Part shown: piece by piece, positions 10,659 through 22,785 of the stretch | Layout of the letters: each line of letters begins with the position of its first letter | Position numbering within the stretch: the first letter of the stretch is position 1 | Assembly: GCA_002794785.1 (NCBI GenBank) | Contig: NBBA01000003.1 | Coordinates: 496,001-560,000, forward strand | From: Coniferiporia sulphurascens | Taxonomy: Eukaryota > Basidiomycota > Agaricomycetes > Hymenochaetales > Hymenochaetaceae | DNA length: 64,000 nt | Direction of reading: 5' to 3' | The notes under the pieces: generated by a model | What the model was told of the DNA's origin: nothing | What the model saw: the letters and a program-made list of their open reading frames with translations, nothing else | Databases searched by the model: none | Program-made: the position numbers and the translations under genes

Positions 10659-13591
10659 TTACAGTGGCATACCGTCAATGTCATCGCCTATCGGTTCACC
10701 GTCGATATCATCAATAGGCTCCCCATCCAGCGGCTCGCCGTCAATGGATTCTCCATCTGTCGGTTCGCCGTCTAAATCATCAATCGGGATGCCATCTACA
10801 TCGTCATCCTCAGCCTTCTCCACGTCGCTGTCATCCGTGTCCATATCGGCTTCTCCGTCTGCTTCCACAGGGGGCGCGGTTTCCGGTGGGGGCTCCTTTA
10901 CGACCTCCGCGGGCTTGAACGAGCTCGCCTTAAACTTGGATGCGAACGCTGGCGTCTCATCAAGGGTTTCTGCATCGCGATCCTCCGCCTCACGCGCTTT
11001 CTGGTCAGCCACAGTCGTGCCCTCCAAGCGCGATTTGAGTGTTGCGATGTATTCCGGTGGGAACACGATCCAATCCTCCCACACGTCGACCACGGCGATT
11101 ATTTGTTTCTTAAAAGTCTCCGCGGTGATTCGGCCAGGGAAGGAATGGTAGATGCTAGACAAATGATCGAAGACGATACCTAAACGGGACTGAAACTCCT
11201 GACGGAATTTCCAAGCACTGGGTACGGATGCAGCTGAGTTGTGGAGGATGTCGCAAATTAGGTGAAGTCGGGCGACCTTCCTCGGAACGGGGGTACTATC
11301 CACAAGTAAAGAGGCCACAATGATGTCACTGACCTAATTTAAAAAAAGGATATAAATGCAGGTTGATGATTGCTTTTGACGGATAAGAGCTCACCTCCGA
11401 CGCTGCTTCCGCATGTTCGAGGCTGAATGCCATACAACGGGCCAGCTCTCCACGTTTCCCAGTCATAGCGCGAAGCATGGCCTCGAAACGTTTCCGCGCG
11501 AGTTTTCCCAGCTTATGCTTCTTGCCCCTTTCGCGTTCAGAATCCTCAGCGGAGTCCGTGGAATAAACGGAATTGTATCCCTAAAGAGCAGTATGTCAGG
11601 GTAAGTGTTGAGGAATTTGAGCTTGGCTTTACCTCATCGTCAAAGCCCTCCACAAGTGCCTCTCCGGCGATTAAGGAACGATAAAGTCTGTTTTCGGGAG
11701 TCTGAATCATTTTTAATTAGCAAACTTGTCGCGATGTTGAGAATACAAACGAAGACACTTGCAGATGGATCAAACAAAAACAGGAACTTGGGATTTTGTC
11801 GCTCTCTTTCCCTCAAAAGGTCTTCAAAAACCTCCCCATTATCCTTGACCTTCAATGCCACCGTCCTGATAAACTTCTCTGTTTCGGGATCCACACCAGT
11901 GCGATTACGATCTCGAGGACTATCAGAGCGGCGTCTGCGGGCGGAACGACTCCTGCTGCGGCTACGGCCGTATTTCCGCGAACGATCGTAGGAACGAGAC
12001 CTCGAACGAGACCTGGACCTTGGGCTTCGGTGACGCGATCGACTTCTTCTATGACGCGACCGGCTACGAGAAAAGCTACGGGCACGCTTATAACCGCGCG
12101 GACGCGAGCGGGAACGTGAACCTGAGTCATTGCGGCCTCGTTCACGCGAACGGCTCCGACTTCGATGTCGGTCTTGTTTATGGATATCCCTTTCGGGCGA
12201 AGGAGAGCGTGATCCGGAACGTGACATATCATGAGCTATTGAAACTAAATGTCAGATAGAGTCTGATAGACAATCTTACGACCCAGAAATGGTGACATAC
12301 CAACATATGCAGCTTTGGCTGCCAGCGGCACGGCTTTGCTCCATCCAACCCTCAATACAGAACCACCCCAGTCAAACCCATCGATATCCCGGACCGCAAT
12401 CTCTGCGTCTTTACGTCTCATGAATGATACAAACCCGCTCAGTCCGACATTCTTTTTGCCTCTTGTCGCGTTTATGTCTGCTCCCGGCCCTTGAGTTGTG
12501 TCACCACGAGGCCACATGATTTTAACCTACGCCGGATGAACTATAAGCGACCATAACCGCTTTGGCATCAACGGTAGCCTCAACTTACCGATCCCACAGG
12601 TCCGCATCGTGAAGCGAAAAAGTTGCCCAGAGCCATCTCGTTGACGTTCGCAGGTAGATTAGCGACAAATACATTGGATGTCTAGGAGAGGTGTCTAGTT
12701 AGGCACGCCAATTTGGCTTCCTGAGGCTGAGATCATACCAATGGGTCTCCACGGTCCTTGCTACCACTTTGGCCTTCGTATGCTAAAAGCAACGCAGTTT
12801 AAGACACGCTAGACATGCCTTGGCGGGTCGCACTCACCGGCAAGTGCAGTCACGGATCTTCCCTGAACTTGATAAGATGAGAACCCTCAGAGCTTTGACT
12901 TGAGGAAGGGCTAGTGATTACTCACCTCGACTACTTCTCGAAAGCCTCTGCTCTCGCTCTGCCTGTTCCCTAAAGTACGGCGTTATTGATAAGTATCGAC
13001 GAAGTATATCATAACGAAAGCACATACCTCTTTATTTCCTCCAAGAAAGCATCCATGGCACGCTTTCCCTTTGGTTTTGTAGCGCTCGCCGCCGGGGGAG
13101 ATCGAGAACGCTGCAACAGGGCGCTGCATTAGAGAAGCGATGCACAAAATAATGATCAACATATATACATACGGCTGGTTCGATCTCCTCGAACACTTTA
13201 GCAGGTTTTGCCCCTCTCGCCTTCAGAATATACGCTGGCGTATCTGCTACAGCCGAACTCGAGGCTCGAACAAAACTAGTGCCCTTCCTCTGGGCACCTT
13301 CACCCTCGAAGGCGTCTAGAAATTCGGCATACGTCTTTGCAGCAAGCTCCTCCTCCTCGCGCTTCTTTGCCTCCTCCCTCTCCTTCTCCTTTTCCCGCTT
13401 CGACTTCCGGACTGTTCCCTGAGCATACTGGGAGAGCTTCTGGTCGTCGACGGGTTTCTGCTGCGAATATAATGTAATGTAAGTTCTCGTGGATGAGAGA
13501 GTGGAGATGTCCTTGTCGATCGTACAGGAAACGACTCGTCGTCGTCGTCGTTATTGAAGAAGGTTGCCAACTTCGTTTTTGTGCGGTCCAT
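10659..13591 (-). CDS. SR140 / U2SURP-like U2 snRNP-associated splicing factor
   Basis: Spliced gene with more than ten introns and a product near 750 residues. Order of parts: N-terminus MDRTKTKLATFFNNDDDDES; a charged coil ending KTYAEFLDAFEGE, which fits SR140; an RRM around SNVFVANLPANVNE and GLSGFVSFMRRKDAEIAV; an Arg/Ser-rich tract (about 11900-12220); a SURP motif (FIRTVALKVKDNGEVFEDLL); a CID-like region (VARLHLICDILHNS, WEDWIVFPPEY); and an acidic tail with repeated DGEP/DGxPI units. In animals SR140 joins the U2 snRNP and works in pre-mRNA splicing; the same nuclear role is expected. The RS tract between RRM and SURP is placed differently from human SR140, where the RS region is C-terminal. 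Exon edges are approximate. Confidence 0.88.
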
Positions 13592-14283
13592 GGCTTCAGA
13601 GTTTTGGCACGAAGGTACTAACCAGACAAGTCGGCCCTGGACGACTGAGGGCAATGGTCACGGGATCTGTGGGTCACGTGTACCCGCGCAGCACAGTCCG
13701 CCTCCGAGCCTGAAGGCGGCCGGAATATTACTTTTTTTCCCTTAGGACGTCAGTAAGAGTTTAGCGACTTTACTTTCATCCTTGCTGTACAAAGTTCTAG
13801 TTTCCAAGGAAAGCACTTACTGTTTCACATGCTTCCCCCCCCGGACTTTCGCGCGGCTAGACAGGAAGATGATGCGGGTGCCTAAGCTGCTGTGGGTAAT
13901 TGCGCTCCTCATCTAGCCGGTTCCATTCTACGGCCTTCCTTTCAACTGATAAACTGAACCTAAGTCAGAAGGGCTTCGTGAATACATTGAATTTATCGCG
14001 GAATCCTATCCGGACTCTCGTTTCCGCGCACTCATTAGTCCGACTAACAGCTGATTCTCGCGTCGCATATCATGATGCATTATTACAACAAACCGCTAAT
14101 TTATCAAGTAGATTAATCTCTATCTAGCATGCTACGTCATGCGTCCTTCACCCTTCACTCCTTAAGAATAAAACGGGTATCAATGGGCGAAGTCTTCGAC
14201 TCTGCGTGTCGCGGAACTGGTCGCCAGAGGGCAGCTCAAACACGAGTACATCAAACTCATCCCTCGTCGTCAAGTCATGAATT
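13592..14283. other. Intergenic region upstream of the SR140 gene
   Basis: 692 bp between the SR140 start (right-hand end of that gene) and the PHS1 stop. It should contain the SR140 promoter and the PHS1 3' UTR. No coding or RNA feature was recognised. Confidence 0.45.
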
Positions 14284-15349
14284 TTAAAGTGTCTTCGGCT
14301 TGTCCCCGAGCTTCCTGCCCGTGCCTTTTCCTAACACTTTGCGGCGCTGAGCCATCATGTACGTGTACATCACATACAAGCCTGTGTCATGTTTCAGCGC
14401 AAAGACAAACACGAGACAGGCAATACGTGATCCCTCACCTGGCCACCAAATCACGAATAGTGCGCCGCGCACGTAGTCCGCGGGCGTCCAGACGGAACCC
14501 CGGGCCCAAGCGCCGATGGAGGGTATGGGCGACGAGCGTGGGAGCGTTGCATAATTGACGAATGCTTCGGAGCCTGCGCCCAGCGGGTAAAGCACAAAGA
14601 ACGTCGTATAGCGTAGCCATAGGAGAGCATACGGTTCCACGCCAATTAGGCTGCACGCGTAGAAGGTGTAGCGTACGACCTCGGTTAACGACCATGCGAA
14701 AACCATGGACGCGTAGAGTGGGGTCGTGCGTGCCTTACGAACAAATGACATGAGCAATGTTACATTATTTTCGTTGACAGAGAGCGGAGAAGGCGGGACG
14801 CACCACTTCAAACTGCTCTGCAACCCCCCACACGAGAAAAAGGCGACTTGCGACCTGCATCGCGGTCGTTTGCACAGGGCTACGCACCCATCCGAGCGCA
14901 GCGTGGAGCACCTCAAGCAGTGCGACGCTTTGCACGAGCGTCGTCTCGGGTCCAACTGCGGCGTATGCACTTGCCGCGCGACGCAAGAGTGGAAGCAACG
15001 CCGCAGGCACGCGCGTACCACCAGACAACGGAGCGGCGCTCTTCAAATAAGGGAGACTGCTCCACGGAAGCGCGGAGAAAAGCGTTGAGAGCTTGGAAGA
15101 GGCGTTGTGCGCGGAAGGTACGCGTGCAGTGCCTGCTGGCAACCCCAGGAGGTGCAAAGTGAGCGTAACAAGAATATAGGACCATCCAAGGGCGGAGAGC
15201 GCGTTGTACGCAATGAGGTAGTACTTCACGCCCTTGGGCACCGTCCCTGGGAAGCCATTAGTTGTCTCGCGGAGTATCTGCACAAGTGCTTCCTGCCCAC
15301 CTTTTTTCTCTTTTCCCGCAGAGACACGAGATGGAGAATTTCGCTGCAT
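14284..15349 (-). CDS. PHS1: Very-long-chain 3-hydroxyacyl-CoA dehydratase (PHS1/PTPLA family)
   Basis: Three exons, about 310 residues. After a basic N-terminal tail the membrane domain starts KGVKYYLIAYNALSALGWSY. It continues with TLVQSVALLEVLHAALGWV, a family hallmark, then FAWSLTEVVRYTFYAC, which carries the Glu and Tyr region used in dehydration, and YTTFFVLYPLGAGSE. About six membrane segments are visible. It ends with a lysine-rich tail (GRKLGDKPKTL), suggestive of ER retention. The enzyme performs the third step of the fatty acid elongation cycle in the ER. Introns are near 14735-14803 and 14384-14441. The ATG at 15349 was chosen because the frame upstream has no earlier ATG. It is longer than yeast Phs1, mainly at the N-terminus. 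Confidence 0.9.
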
Positions 15350-15673
15350 CGTTGTTCGAGTCGGGCGTTGCGTGTCAACGACCGTCGGCAACCAACTGTG
15401 TCAGTGACGACCGTTCCCAGCCCGAAAAGGAGAGAACGTGACTTCATAAAGCCGAACAGCATGTATTATAGCAATATTCCGGACTCGCGGAGACAATTAA
15501 TAGCTACACGTTTTGGTCGCTCAAGGGGCATCATGAAAGCGATAAGTCAGAAGAAAAGGGAAAAAACAACAGCGGAGACGGAAGCAGCAATCAGAAATTA
15601 GGTACAGCAGAGTCTTTTGGCACAATCTAGAAGAGACAAGTGTTTGGGAAGAAGTCCTTGACATCCGGAACAC
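15350..15673. other. Short intergenic region
   Basis: 324 bp between the PHS1 start codon and the bZIP stop codon, both genes on the minus strand. It should hold the PHS1 promoter and the bZIP 3' UTR. No clear motif was seen. Confidence 0.4.
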
Positions 15674-16811
15674 TCACGACGCCGCCGTGGATTCTTTGGG
15701 AACATCACCATTATTTTCCTGACGAGTCTGCTGAGCGCCGTCGCCTTTTGCGTCCTCCTGCTTCCCAGCGGGGGCATTAGGGTTGATGCCCGCGGCCGCG
15801 AGTTGTGCCTGCGTCTGTTGTAGTGCAGACCGCAGCGCGGTGTTTTCAATTCGAAGCTGGTCCACGAGCGCGCGACACTCCTCCCAGCGGCGATTAGCTT
15901 CATCCGCACCGGCAAGTGCCGCGTCGAGCAGCTGAGAGCGAGACTCGAGGGCCTTTACATGTCTATATACGAGGGAAATTCATTTGGCTGTGTTAGCATA
16001 CAACCACTGAATAAAAGGAGACCGGCCTTACTGGTCTCGCCTCTCGCGGAACGCCCTCTGTGCCTTCCGATTCTGTTCTGCGCGTTTGCTCGTGCTAAGC
16101 TGGCGATTTGGATTCCCCCGCTGATCTGACCCGTCCTGCTGCTGTGGAGGCGGCGGACCCTGCATCATCCCTCCGGGTGGCATCATGCCACCGGACGTGT
16201 AATCCTGACCGGTAGGATGGCCGTACGTGTATTGCATCGTGGGCGGAGGGTATACGCTGCCCGGCGGGGGAGGGAGGGGGTATGCATGCGGGGGTGGAGG
16301 TGGTGGCATTTGTTGTTGCTGTTGTTGTTGCTGCTGCTGCTGTTGGGCATGATGCTGCGGGTGGGGAGGCGGGTGCTGCGGCTGGGCATGGGGATGCTGC
16401 GGCGATGTTTGTTGATTGTCGTCGGCGGTCGAGGGCGACTTTCGCTTGCGGCCACCAATGCGCGGGGGCTCGGGGGGAATCATGCCGCTCCTGCGCCGCT
16501 GAAGGAGGTCGTCGAGAGGAATGTGGGGCTGCAGGGGCTGAGCAGCGGCAGAAGACTGAGTTGCGGCGGCGACGGCGGCGGCAGCAGCTGCGACATCCGA
16601 GCCCTGTGGCTCTACAAAGGTGAACCAAGAAATACGCGGAACCGTGGTGGAAGGGGATGAAGCATACGCGAAGGAAAGAGGCAAGATTAGCTAAGAAGGC
16701 ACGGGGAAAGGGAAATGACTGACGTGCGTTCTGCTGGATCTGTTGGTTTGAATCGACCGCCGGCGCGTTCTGCTGCGCGCTTGGGGTGTTCTGAGCTGCA
16801 GCGGTCGACAT
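15674..16811 (-). CDS. Yap/AP-1-type bZIP transcription factor with polyglutamine tract
   Basis: Three exons. The first encodes MSTAAAQNTPSAQQNAP and the second a long Gln/Pro/His-rich region. The basic region KRAEQNRKAQRAFRERRDQ has the Q and F positions typical of fungal Yap/Pap1 factors. Splicing near 15963-16030 joins it to a leucine-zipper-like coil (VKALESRSQLLDAAL, WEECRALVDQL). A polyglutamine run encoded by CAG/CAA codons lies at about 16313-16347, followed by poly-proline. Yap factors act in stress and metal responses, but the exact target set cannot be read here. The C-terminal Cys-rich redox domain of Yap1 is not seen. The stop at 15674 is the simplest model; a GTGAGT right at the end could allow one more exon. 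Confidence 0.8.
16313..16347 (-). repeat. CAG/CAA trinucleotide repeat (polyglutamine)
   Basis: Tandem TTG/TGC-type triplets on the plus strand encode about twelve consecutive glutamines in the bZIP protein. It is mixed CAG and CAA and lies next to a proline-rich run. Confidence 0.8.
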
Positions 16812-17291
16812 GGGCACCCTCCAGCGATTGAAAGACGTTGCGAAAGAAATTAGAGGCGGGCTGTTCCGCCTGGACAAGAGGACAAGTAGGGGATGCTGAC
16901 TGGGCTGACCAGTGCTGACCAACGGGGCTGGACGGGTTTATATAAGTTTCTGTTGTTGATGTTTGTATTCGGCATCTGGCTTCCGTATGTGCCCGGCTTC
17001 TTGCGGTACTCCCGGTAGACGATCGTGGGAGCGTGACAAACCACGTCCACATAAGCATGCCTAAGGGGTTGCGACAGACACGGACTCGGAAGGGGCGGCA
17101 GCCGTGCAGTGGCCAGTAATATAACCTGATAATATAAATAAATATGTTCTGCGGCGACGAACGGCGCGATGGCCGAAGGCCGAGGCGAAACGAAGCGAAA
17201 CGGTCGAGGCAGCCCCTGTCACAGTCAGAGTAGTTGCCGGGGTCAGCCAGATCGCAGAGTCTAACTCGAAGATCTTCTCGTCACCTGCAAA
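16812..17291. promoter_or_regulatory. Divergent promoter region, bZIP and PP5
   Basis: 480 bp between two divergent start codons. It holds the TATA box noted for the bZIP gene. The half nearest PP5 is rich in CGAAGCGAAACG-like purine repeats. No coding content. Confidence 0.5.
16937..16945 (-). promoter_or_regulatory. TATA box of the bZIP gene
   Basis: TTATATAAA on the minus strand, about 126 bp upstream of the bZIP start codon at 16811, in the 480-bp region shared with the divergent phosphatase gene. Confidence 0.4.
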
Positions 17292-20056
17292 ATGACGCTT
17301 TCCGACACAAGCCCAGCCAGCTCCAGCTCATCTCCCGCATCCTCTCCTCTCTCCTCCCCGATCTCGACGACCAGCTCGATCCTCTCGTCAGCCACCTCCG
17401 CGCCCCCGGTCGATCTCGTCGTGAAAGATGTCTCCGACGAGGACAGGGCACACGCTGCCGGTCTCAAGGCGCAGGCGAACGATGCATTCACTCGTGAGCA
17501 TTAGTCTCTGCGGACACGGCGACGGATACGGATGACCAACACCATGCCCAGGACACGAATTCGCTTCCGCGGCTTCACTGTACTCTCAGGCCATCGAGTT
17601 CAATCCAACCGATCCAATCTTCTTCTGCAACCGCGCATATGCGCGCATGAAGATTGAAGAGCACGGCTATGCCATCGGAGACTGCAGTACGCTCGAATCA
17701 CGCGATCTGCGCGGTCGTGTGCACTGACCGTTATCGTCTTAGCGAAAGCTCTTGAGCTCGACCCTAAATATGTCAAGGCGTTCTACCGGTGTGTATTTAT
17801 TTGTTCTCAACTGAACATATTTCATTATTACCGTACAACTTTACGAACGTATAACGTTTCAGACGAGCGCTATGTCATTTGCAAATACTTAAACCACAGC
17901 TTGCGGTCGCGGACTTCAAGAAAGTGCTTGCTCTCGATCCCAAAAATGCACTCGCGCGATCGCAACTCGAGACGACGCAGAAGCTAATCAGGAAGGCCGA
18001 GTTTGAGAAGGTAAACATTTGAGAATACCTCATCCAGGAAAATACTGGTTGGGGGAAATCACGTCGACGATCTAAAGTGCTGATTAATATTTGACGATAT
18101 GCAGGCAATCGAGATGGAAGAGGAAAAAAATGCTGTGGAGCGATGCAGGGAGATCATCGCTGAACGTGCGCAACATACTCTCCCCGTTGTATACCTAATT
18201 ATATTTATCACGGCACTTCTGCAGAGGGCTGCCCGCTTGACAGTTCTTACGCGGGCCCTCAGCTGCCTACCGCAGATGAAGGCAAAACCTACACAATTTC
18301 TGCTGCATTTTTGGCGGACATGATCGAATGGTTCAAGGCGGGCAAGGCACTTCCGCGGCGATTTGTGTGGGAAATTGTGCTCGGCGCATATGCGCTTTTC
18401 GAGCGCGAGGAAAGTATGGTTGAGGTCGATCTCGAGAACGGTATGACCTGCGACGTCATTGGGGACGTGCACGGTCAGTTGCGGAAAGCTTACTTATCAA
18501 TTCCACATCACCTTACACACCCCGATCGGAATTTTAGGCCAATATTACGACTTCTTGCACTTGCTATCGCTGACCGGTCATCCGTCTGAGCAACATTGTC
18601 TTCTTATGAATGGTGATCTTGTGGACCGAGGCTCTTGGTCTATCGAAGTCATTCTCACGGCCTTCGCTTTAAAATGTATGCCTCATATTTCGATCAGTTA
18701 TCTGAGTGATACGTTGACAAAGCATCCTATATCACCATTCGCTCCCTTCTTTTCCGCTTGCACCGCCACGACTCCTTGCACCTATGCATGTGCCAATGGG
18801 CCTTACTACTACGCGCTACCTCCGCGCCTGCCTAATGGTGCCGTCTCCGTCTCGGGTTACCTTGCTGACAACGGCCGGACTGCACGTCTATTCAATGTAA
18901 TGGGGACGATTATAACTCAGGGCTTTACCCGAATCGTATGTTCATCAACCGCGGGAATCACGAGGCCAAGGACATGAACCGTGCGTATGGCTTCGAGGGA
19001 GAAGCGAAGCATAAACACGGAGAGCAGAGTTACAAGGTAATGGTTTTCTGGTAACGGGAATAAGCAGTTCTGACTCGAACCGTCTCGCATTCACAGCTTT
19101 TCGCGCATGTTTTCACGGCATGTATGCATCCTCTCCGTCCTCTCATGGATTTGTCTGCGCAACTTACGCGTTCCTCCACCACCTAGTGCCTCTCTCGACG
19201 TTGATTAATGCCACTCAGCCACCCGCATTAGAACCCTCCAAACGGTCTATTCTTTCTCCGTCCGGATTCAAACGCTATTTTGTCGTGCATGGTGGACTCT
19301 TTAGCAAGGATGACGTCTCCCTTGACGAAATCCGAAAAATCCCTCGGCTCGGGCGGCAGCCCGGACAAGAGGGGCTTATGTGTAAGTTAACCCATGTCTA
19401 CTCATTTCGTACTCCCCAACTGATAACGTGAGTAGGTGAGTTGCTGTGGACGGATCCGCAGGAGATGCCTGGGCGTGGGCCGAGTAAACGGGTAAGGAAT
19501 TAATGCTGTCAACGCCCCGAGTCCCAGCTGATGGGTAATTCAAAACTCGTGATACTTAGGGCGTGGGCATTGCGTTCGGACCCGACGTCACTAAGCGATG
19601 GTGTGAGTCAAACCAGGTTACTGGAATCTTCCGAAGTCACGAAGTACGGCAAGGTCGGTGATCTAATCTTTCCGCTGCTGTTTATTATTAAAGCTAGTGC
19701 GCCCGCAGATGGCTACGCGATCGAACATGACGGGCTATGCACGACGGTATGCTATCTGAAACTGATTCTTCACGTCTTCCTATGGCTTAAATATCTCATC
19801 TCATTTGTAGGTGTTCTCCGCGCCGAACTACGTCGACCAGAGCGGCAATAAGGGCGCCTTTGTACGTCTCACCCCTTGATTCTAAACTATTTGCCCCCGA
19901 TAGGAAATAGAAAACAACTGATGTTTTCGCAAAATCACTCAGGTTCGTATCGATGCTGCGGGCAGCTGTGATTACCGGCAGTTCGACGCAGTAGAGCACC
20001 CACCGCTCAAACCGATGGCGTACGCGCAGAGCGGGATGGCAGGTATGTATATGTAA
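17292..20056 (+). CDS. PPT1: Serine/threonine protein phosphatase 5 (TPR-PP5, Ppt1)
   Basis: About a dozen introns; product near 540 residues. A Ser/Pro-rich N-terminus leads into TPR repeats ([52 protein letters not shown]), which in the family bind Hsp90. The catalytic domain has all metal and phosphate motifs: [39 protein letters not shown] and SAPNYVDQ. It ends with the PP5-type helix tail [15 protein letters not shown] 250-bp intron (about 18674-18923), larger than the others, separates the GDLVDRG and GNHE exons. PP5 dephosphorylates Hsp90, Cdc37 and clients. No key residue is missing, so the enzyme should be active. Confidence 0.93.
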
Positions 20057-20464
20057 AGTTAGCTGAGTGTAAGAGAGCTGGGGTTTTAGGATATGATGGG
20101 TGCTCCTTGTATACACATTTGAGATTATTGGTACCGTGCCGACCTTTTGCCTATCTGCGTTGATAAGGAGAAGCGAGATGTTTTACCCGGTAATATGCGA
20201 GCATAACTACGCTGAATATGGTCAGCTTGAACTTTGAAAGAAAAACAAACGGCAGGGAAGACAGACAGGAATTAATAGTCGTGGCCCAGATTCGGGGGGA
20301 AGCTGCGGACACCACAAATATGATCGACACACAAAAAAGGCAACCACATCTGTGGCAGTTTGCTATCAAATGCCACCCTTCATCTCGGGGGTGAATATCA
20401 TGTCCGCCCTTTGGCCACTCCCCTCTTGTCTCCCTACCAGGTCGTCCACGACACCCGCAGCACC
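20057..20464. other. Intergenic region between PP5 and the BTB gene
   Basis: 408 bp, both genes on the plus strand. It should carry the PP5 3' end and the BTB promoter. Nothing further was recognised. Confidence 0.4.
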
Positions 20465-22242
20465 ATGAAGACAAACCCATCTCATATCCTCATCGCGCGC
20501 AACTCGCGCGGTCCAAACAACCCCAGCGCTGCGCTCAGCTCGCCAACAGAGACGCACGCGGCTGCCGCGGGCATATTTCGCAGCGGGGCGCTCGCGAGTC
20601 ACACTCAGCACAGCGCCAGCTCGAGCGGACAGTGGATCATCGAGAACTCGGACTCGGACAGTGAGCACGAGGGCTCGGTTCTTAGCGACGCGCCGTCTGA
20701 AGACGTCCAACTCGACCCAACCTTTACGCGGACCGGACGTCTCCCGGGTACTGTAAAGATTATAGTCGAGGGTACAACTTTCTGGTGAGCAATTTGTGTA
20801 TTTCGGTGGTCTCTCCCAATAATCCAAGTGCCTGCTACGAAGGACCCACAGAGAGATACTTGTCTTCGCTTCCCCCTTCTTCGAGGCGGCGCTGAGCGGG
20901 GAATGGTCAGAGACGCGTGTTGATAATAACAGTATCAACGACCGAAGGCAGTCTATTTCTTCCGTCATCACAATTCCGCAACCCCCTACAAACCCCCGCG
21001 ATCGAACGTTGACAGGCCAGATGACGGGAGTGGCCTATTCATCTTCCGATCCTGACATTAGCCCTGATGACGCCGACGTTGATGACCTTAAGACTGAGCT
21101 GGATTCCCTTGATGGTAGAGAAGATGATGCAAGTTCCAGTGATACAGAACGAAAGGTGCAAGATCGAGACAAGAGCCTAGAGCAATTACAAGGGAAGGGT
21201 AAAGCGAGTCTAGAAAGAATTAAGCACGAGCAGACTAGAAATAGGAAGACGATGGGTGCTGAGGCAAAAATAGTGCTCAAGGAAGAAAAAGCAAGCACTT
21301 TCCATGATTTTCTAAAGTTTGTTTACCCACAGTGAGTCTTTGGCATGCGAACAGATTTGTCCGGGTCTAATATCGTTCAAAAAAAATAGCCTTGAATGTT
21401 CAATCACCTGGAACAATGTAGAGGGGCTTATGAACATTTCCTCTAAACTATGCGTTCCTGCTCTCGGAAAACAATGCCTTACTTTCCTCCTTACGCACGC
21501 GGCAGGCAAGCCTATCAAAGCCATGCGCATTGCCGAGCTCTTTGAGGAGGATCAGCTCTACCGCGAGTCCAGTCGGTTTGTACTGGATAATCCCGGTGGG
21601 TGGAACGAAAGCGAGCTCAGCACTTTAAGCCAAGAAACATTACTCAAGCTCGAGAAGAGGTAAAATATGCTTATCTGGATCTCTTCTGCTTGAGGTAACA
21701 GTTCTAATACTCACAACAGACGTAACTGGTTCCTCGAGCGTGTCCTCAAGCTTGGTTTAGTCAACATCGCAAAAGAATACCAATGCGTATGCACCTGCAA
21801 ACATTGTCCGCTGCGCTTTTACTGAATTATATCACAGTGTGGATCATGTCCAGACCCGGCTAATTGTGCCCGTCTCTTGGATGAGAGATGGCGTCAGGCT
21901 TACAACTCCTGTTTCCGCTTTGGACCATGTCAACCATCCATGGTTTACCGCTATCTGCGCGGTCTTGAAGGTATAACACCACCACTCGCCTTGACACACC
22001 TTAGCTGCCAATCGCATGCGAAGGCATTCACCGCCACATGTATGTATCCGCGCGATCCTTCTCGAGTATCACCTTCCTAACCGCAGTGTGATTCGCTAGT
22101 GTTCGACCGCATGTTCTCGTTGGGCGTACGCGGAAGTGGCAGCGGTGCGGATCCGGCTCCATTGGGTGCGAGTGTACCAGGCGTCCAGGGCGCCGTTGCA
22201 GGACCAAGGAGGCATTTCTTATATTGCTCCCTTAAGCCCTAA
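20465..22242 (+). CDS. BTB/POZ domain protein with acidic insertion
   Basis: Five or so exons, about 500 residues. A disordered Ser-rich N-terminus precedes a BTB fold that starts TVKIIVEGTTFWAHKEILVF and ASPFFEAALSGEW. Roughly 100 residues of Asp/Glu/Ser/Lys-rich sequence then interrupt it. The BTB part resumes at STFHDFLKFVYPH and SKLCVPALGKQCLTFL. The C-terminal half has a BACK-like helical region and several cysteines (YQCCGSCPDPANC, FRFGPC). It ends FLYCSLKP after splicing at about 22025-22084. BTB proteins often serve as cullin-3 adaptors or scaffolds; no partner domain identifies the target here. Start ATG chosen at 20465. It is convergent with the RhoGAP gene. Confidence 0.72.
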
Positions 22243-22785
22243 GTATTCTGACCTAACGCAACATTACTCAATCTTTCACTGATCGTCTGTATCAAGTATT
22301 ATATCCCTGTTTTCCAGTCGGACTTGTGCCATCTTGTACCCTCATTATTTTTATCGCTTACTTTCCTCTCTTTTTTTCTAACACTGGGGCGAAGAATCTT
22401 ATGCATTTCACTCACGACTATAAAACATGTCTAGTGTATTCCAAGCTACACGTCCGACGCTATACCACACCTAATCAAACAGTAATGGGTATCATACTGG
22501 GAGTGTCCGTTCGAAAAAATGCTGTGAGACCGAATAAAAAATGAACGGGAAGCCGTTAAGCGAAATTGATGAGAAAAATGAAAGTCATGGGTCAATGAAA
22601 TGGCATGTGAAGTAGAAGGAAGATGGATATCTGATGAAGGAACGACGTAGTAAATCAGAAAAATAAGAGGATAAACCAAGGACCGTTGGATCCTTCCGCG
22701 CTAATACATGCGAAATAGGAGGGAGTATGATAAACAGAGAAAAATAAGAGGGATTTGAGGCTTAGGAAATAAATATACCAGGTAC
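22243..22785. other. Convergent 3' intergenic region
   Basis: 543 bp between the stop codons of the BTB gene (+) and the RhoGAP gene (-). AT-rich, likely two 3' UTRs. No gene seen. Confidence 0.45.
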
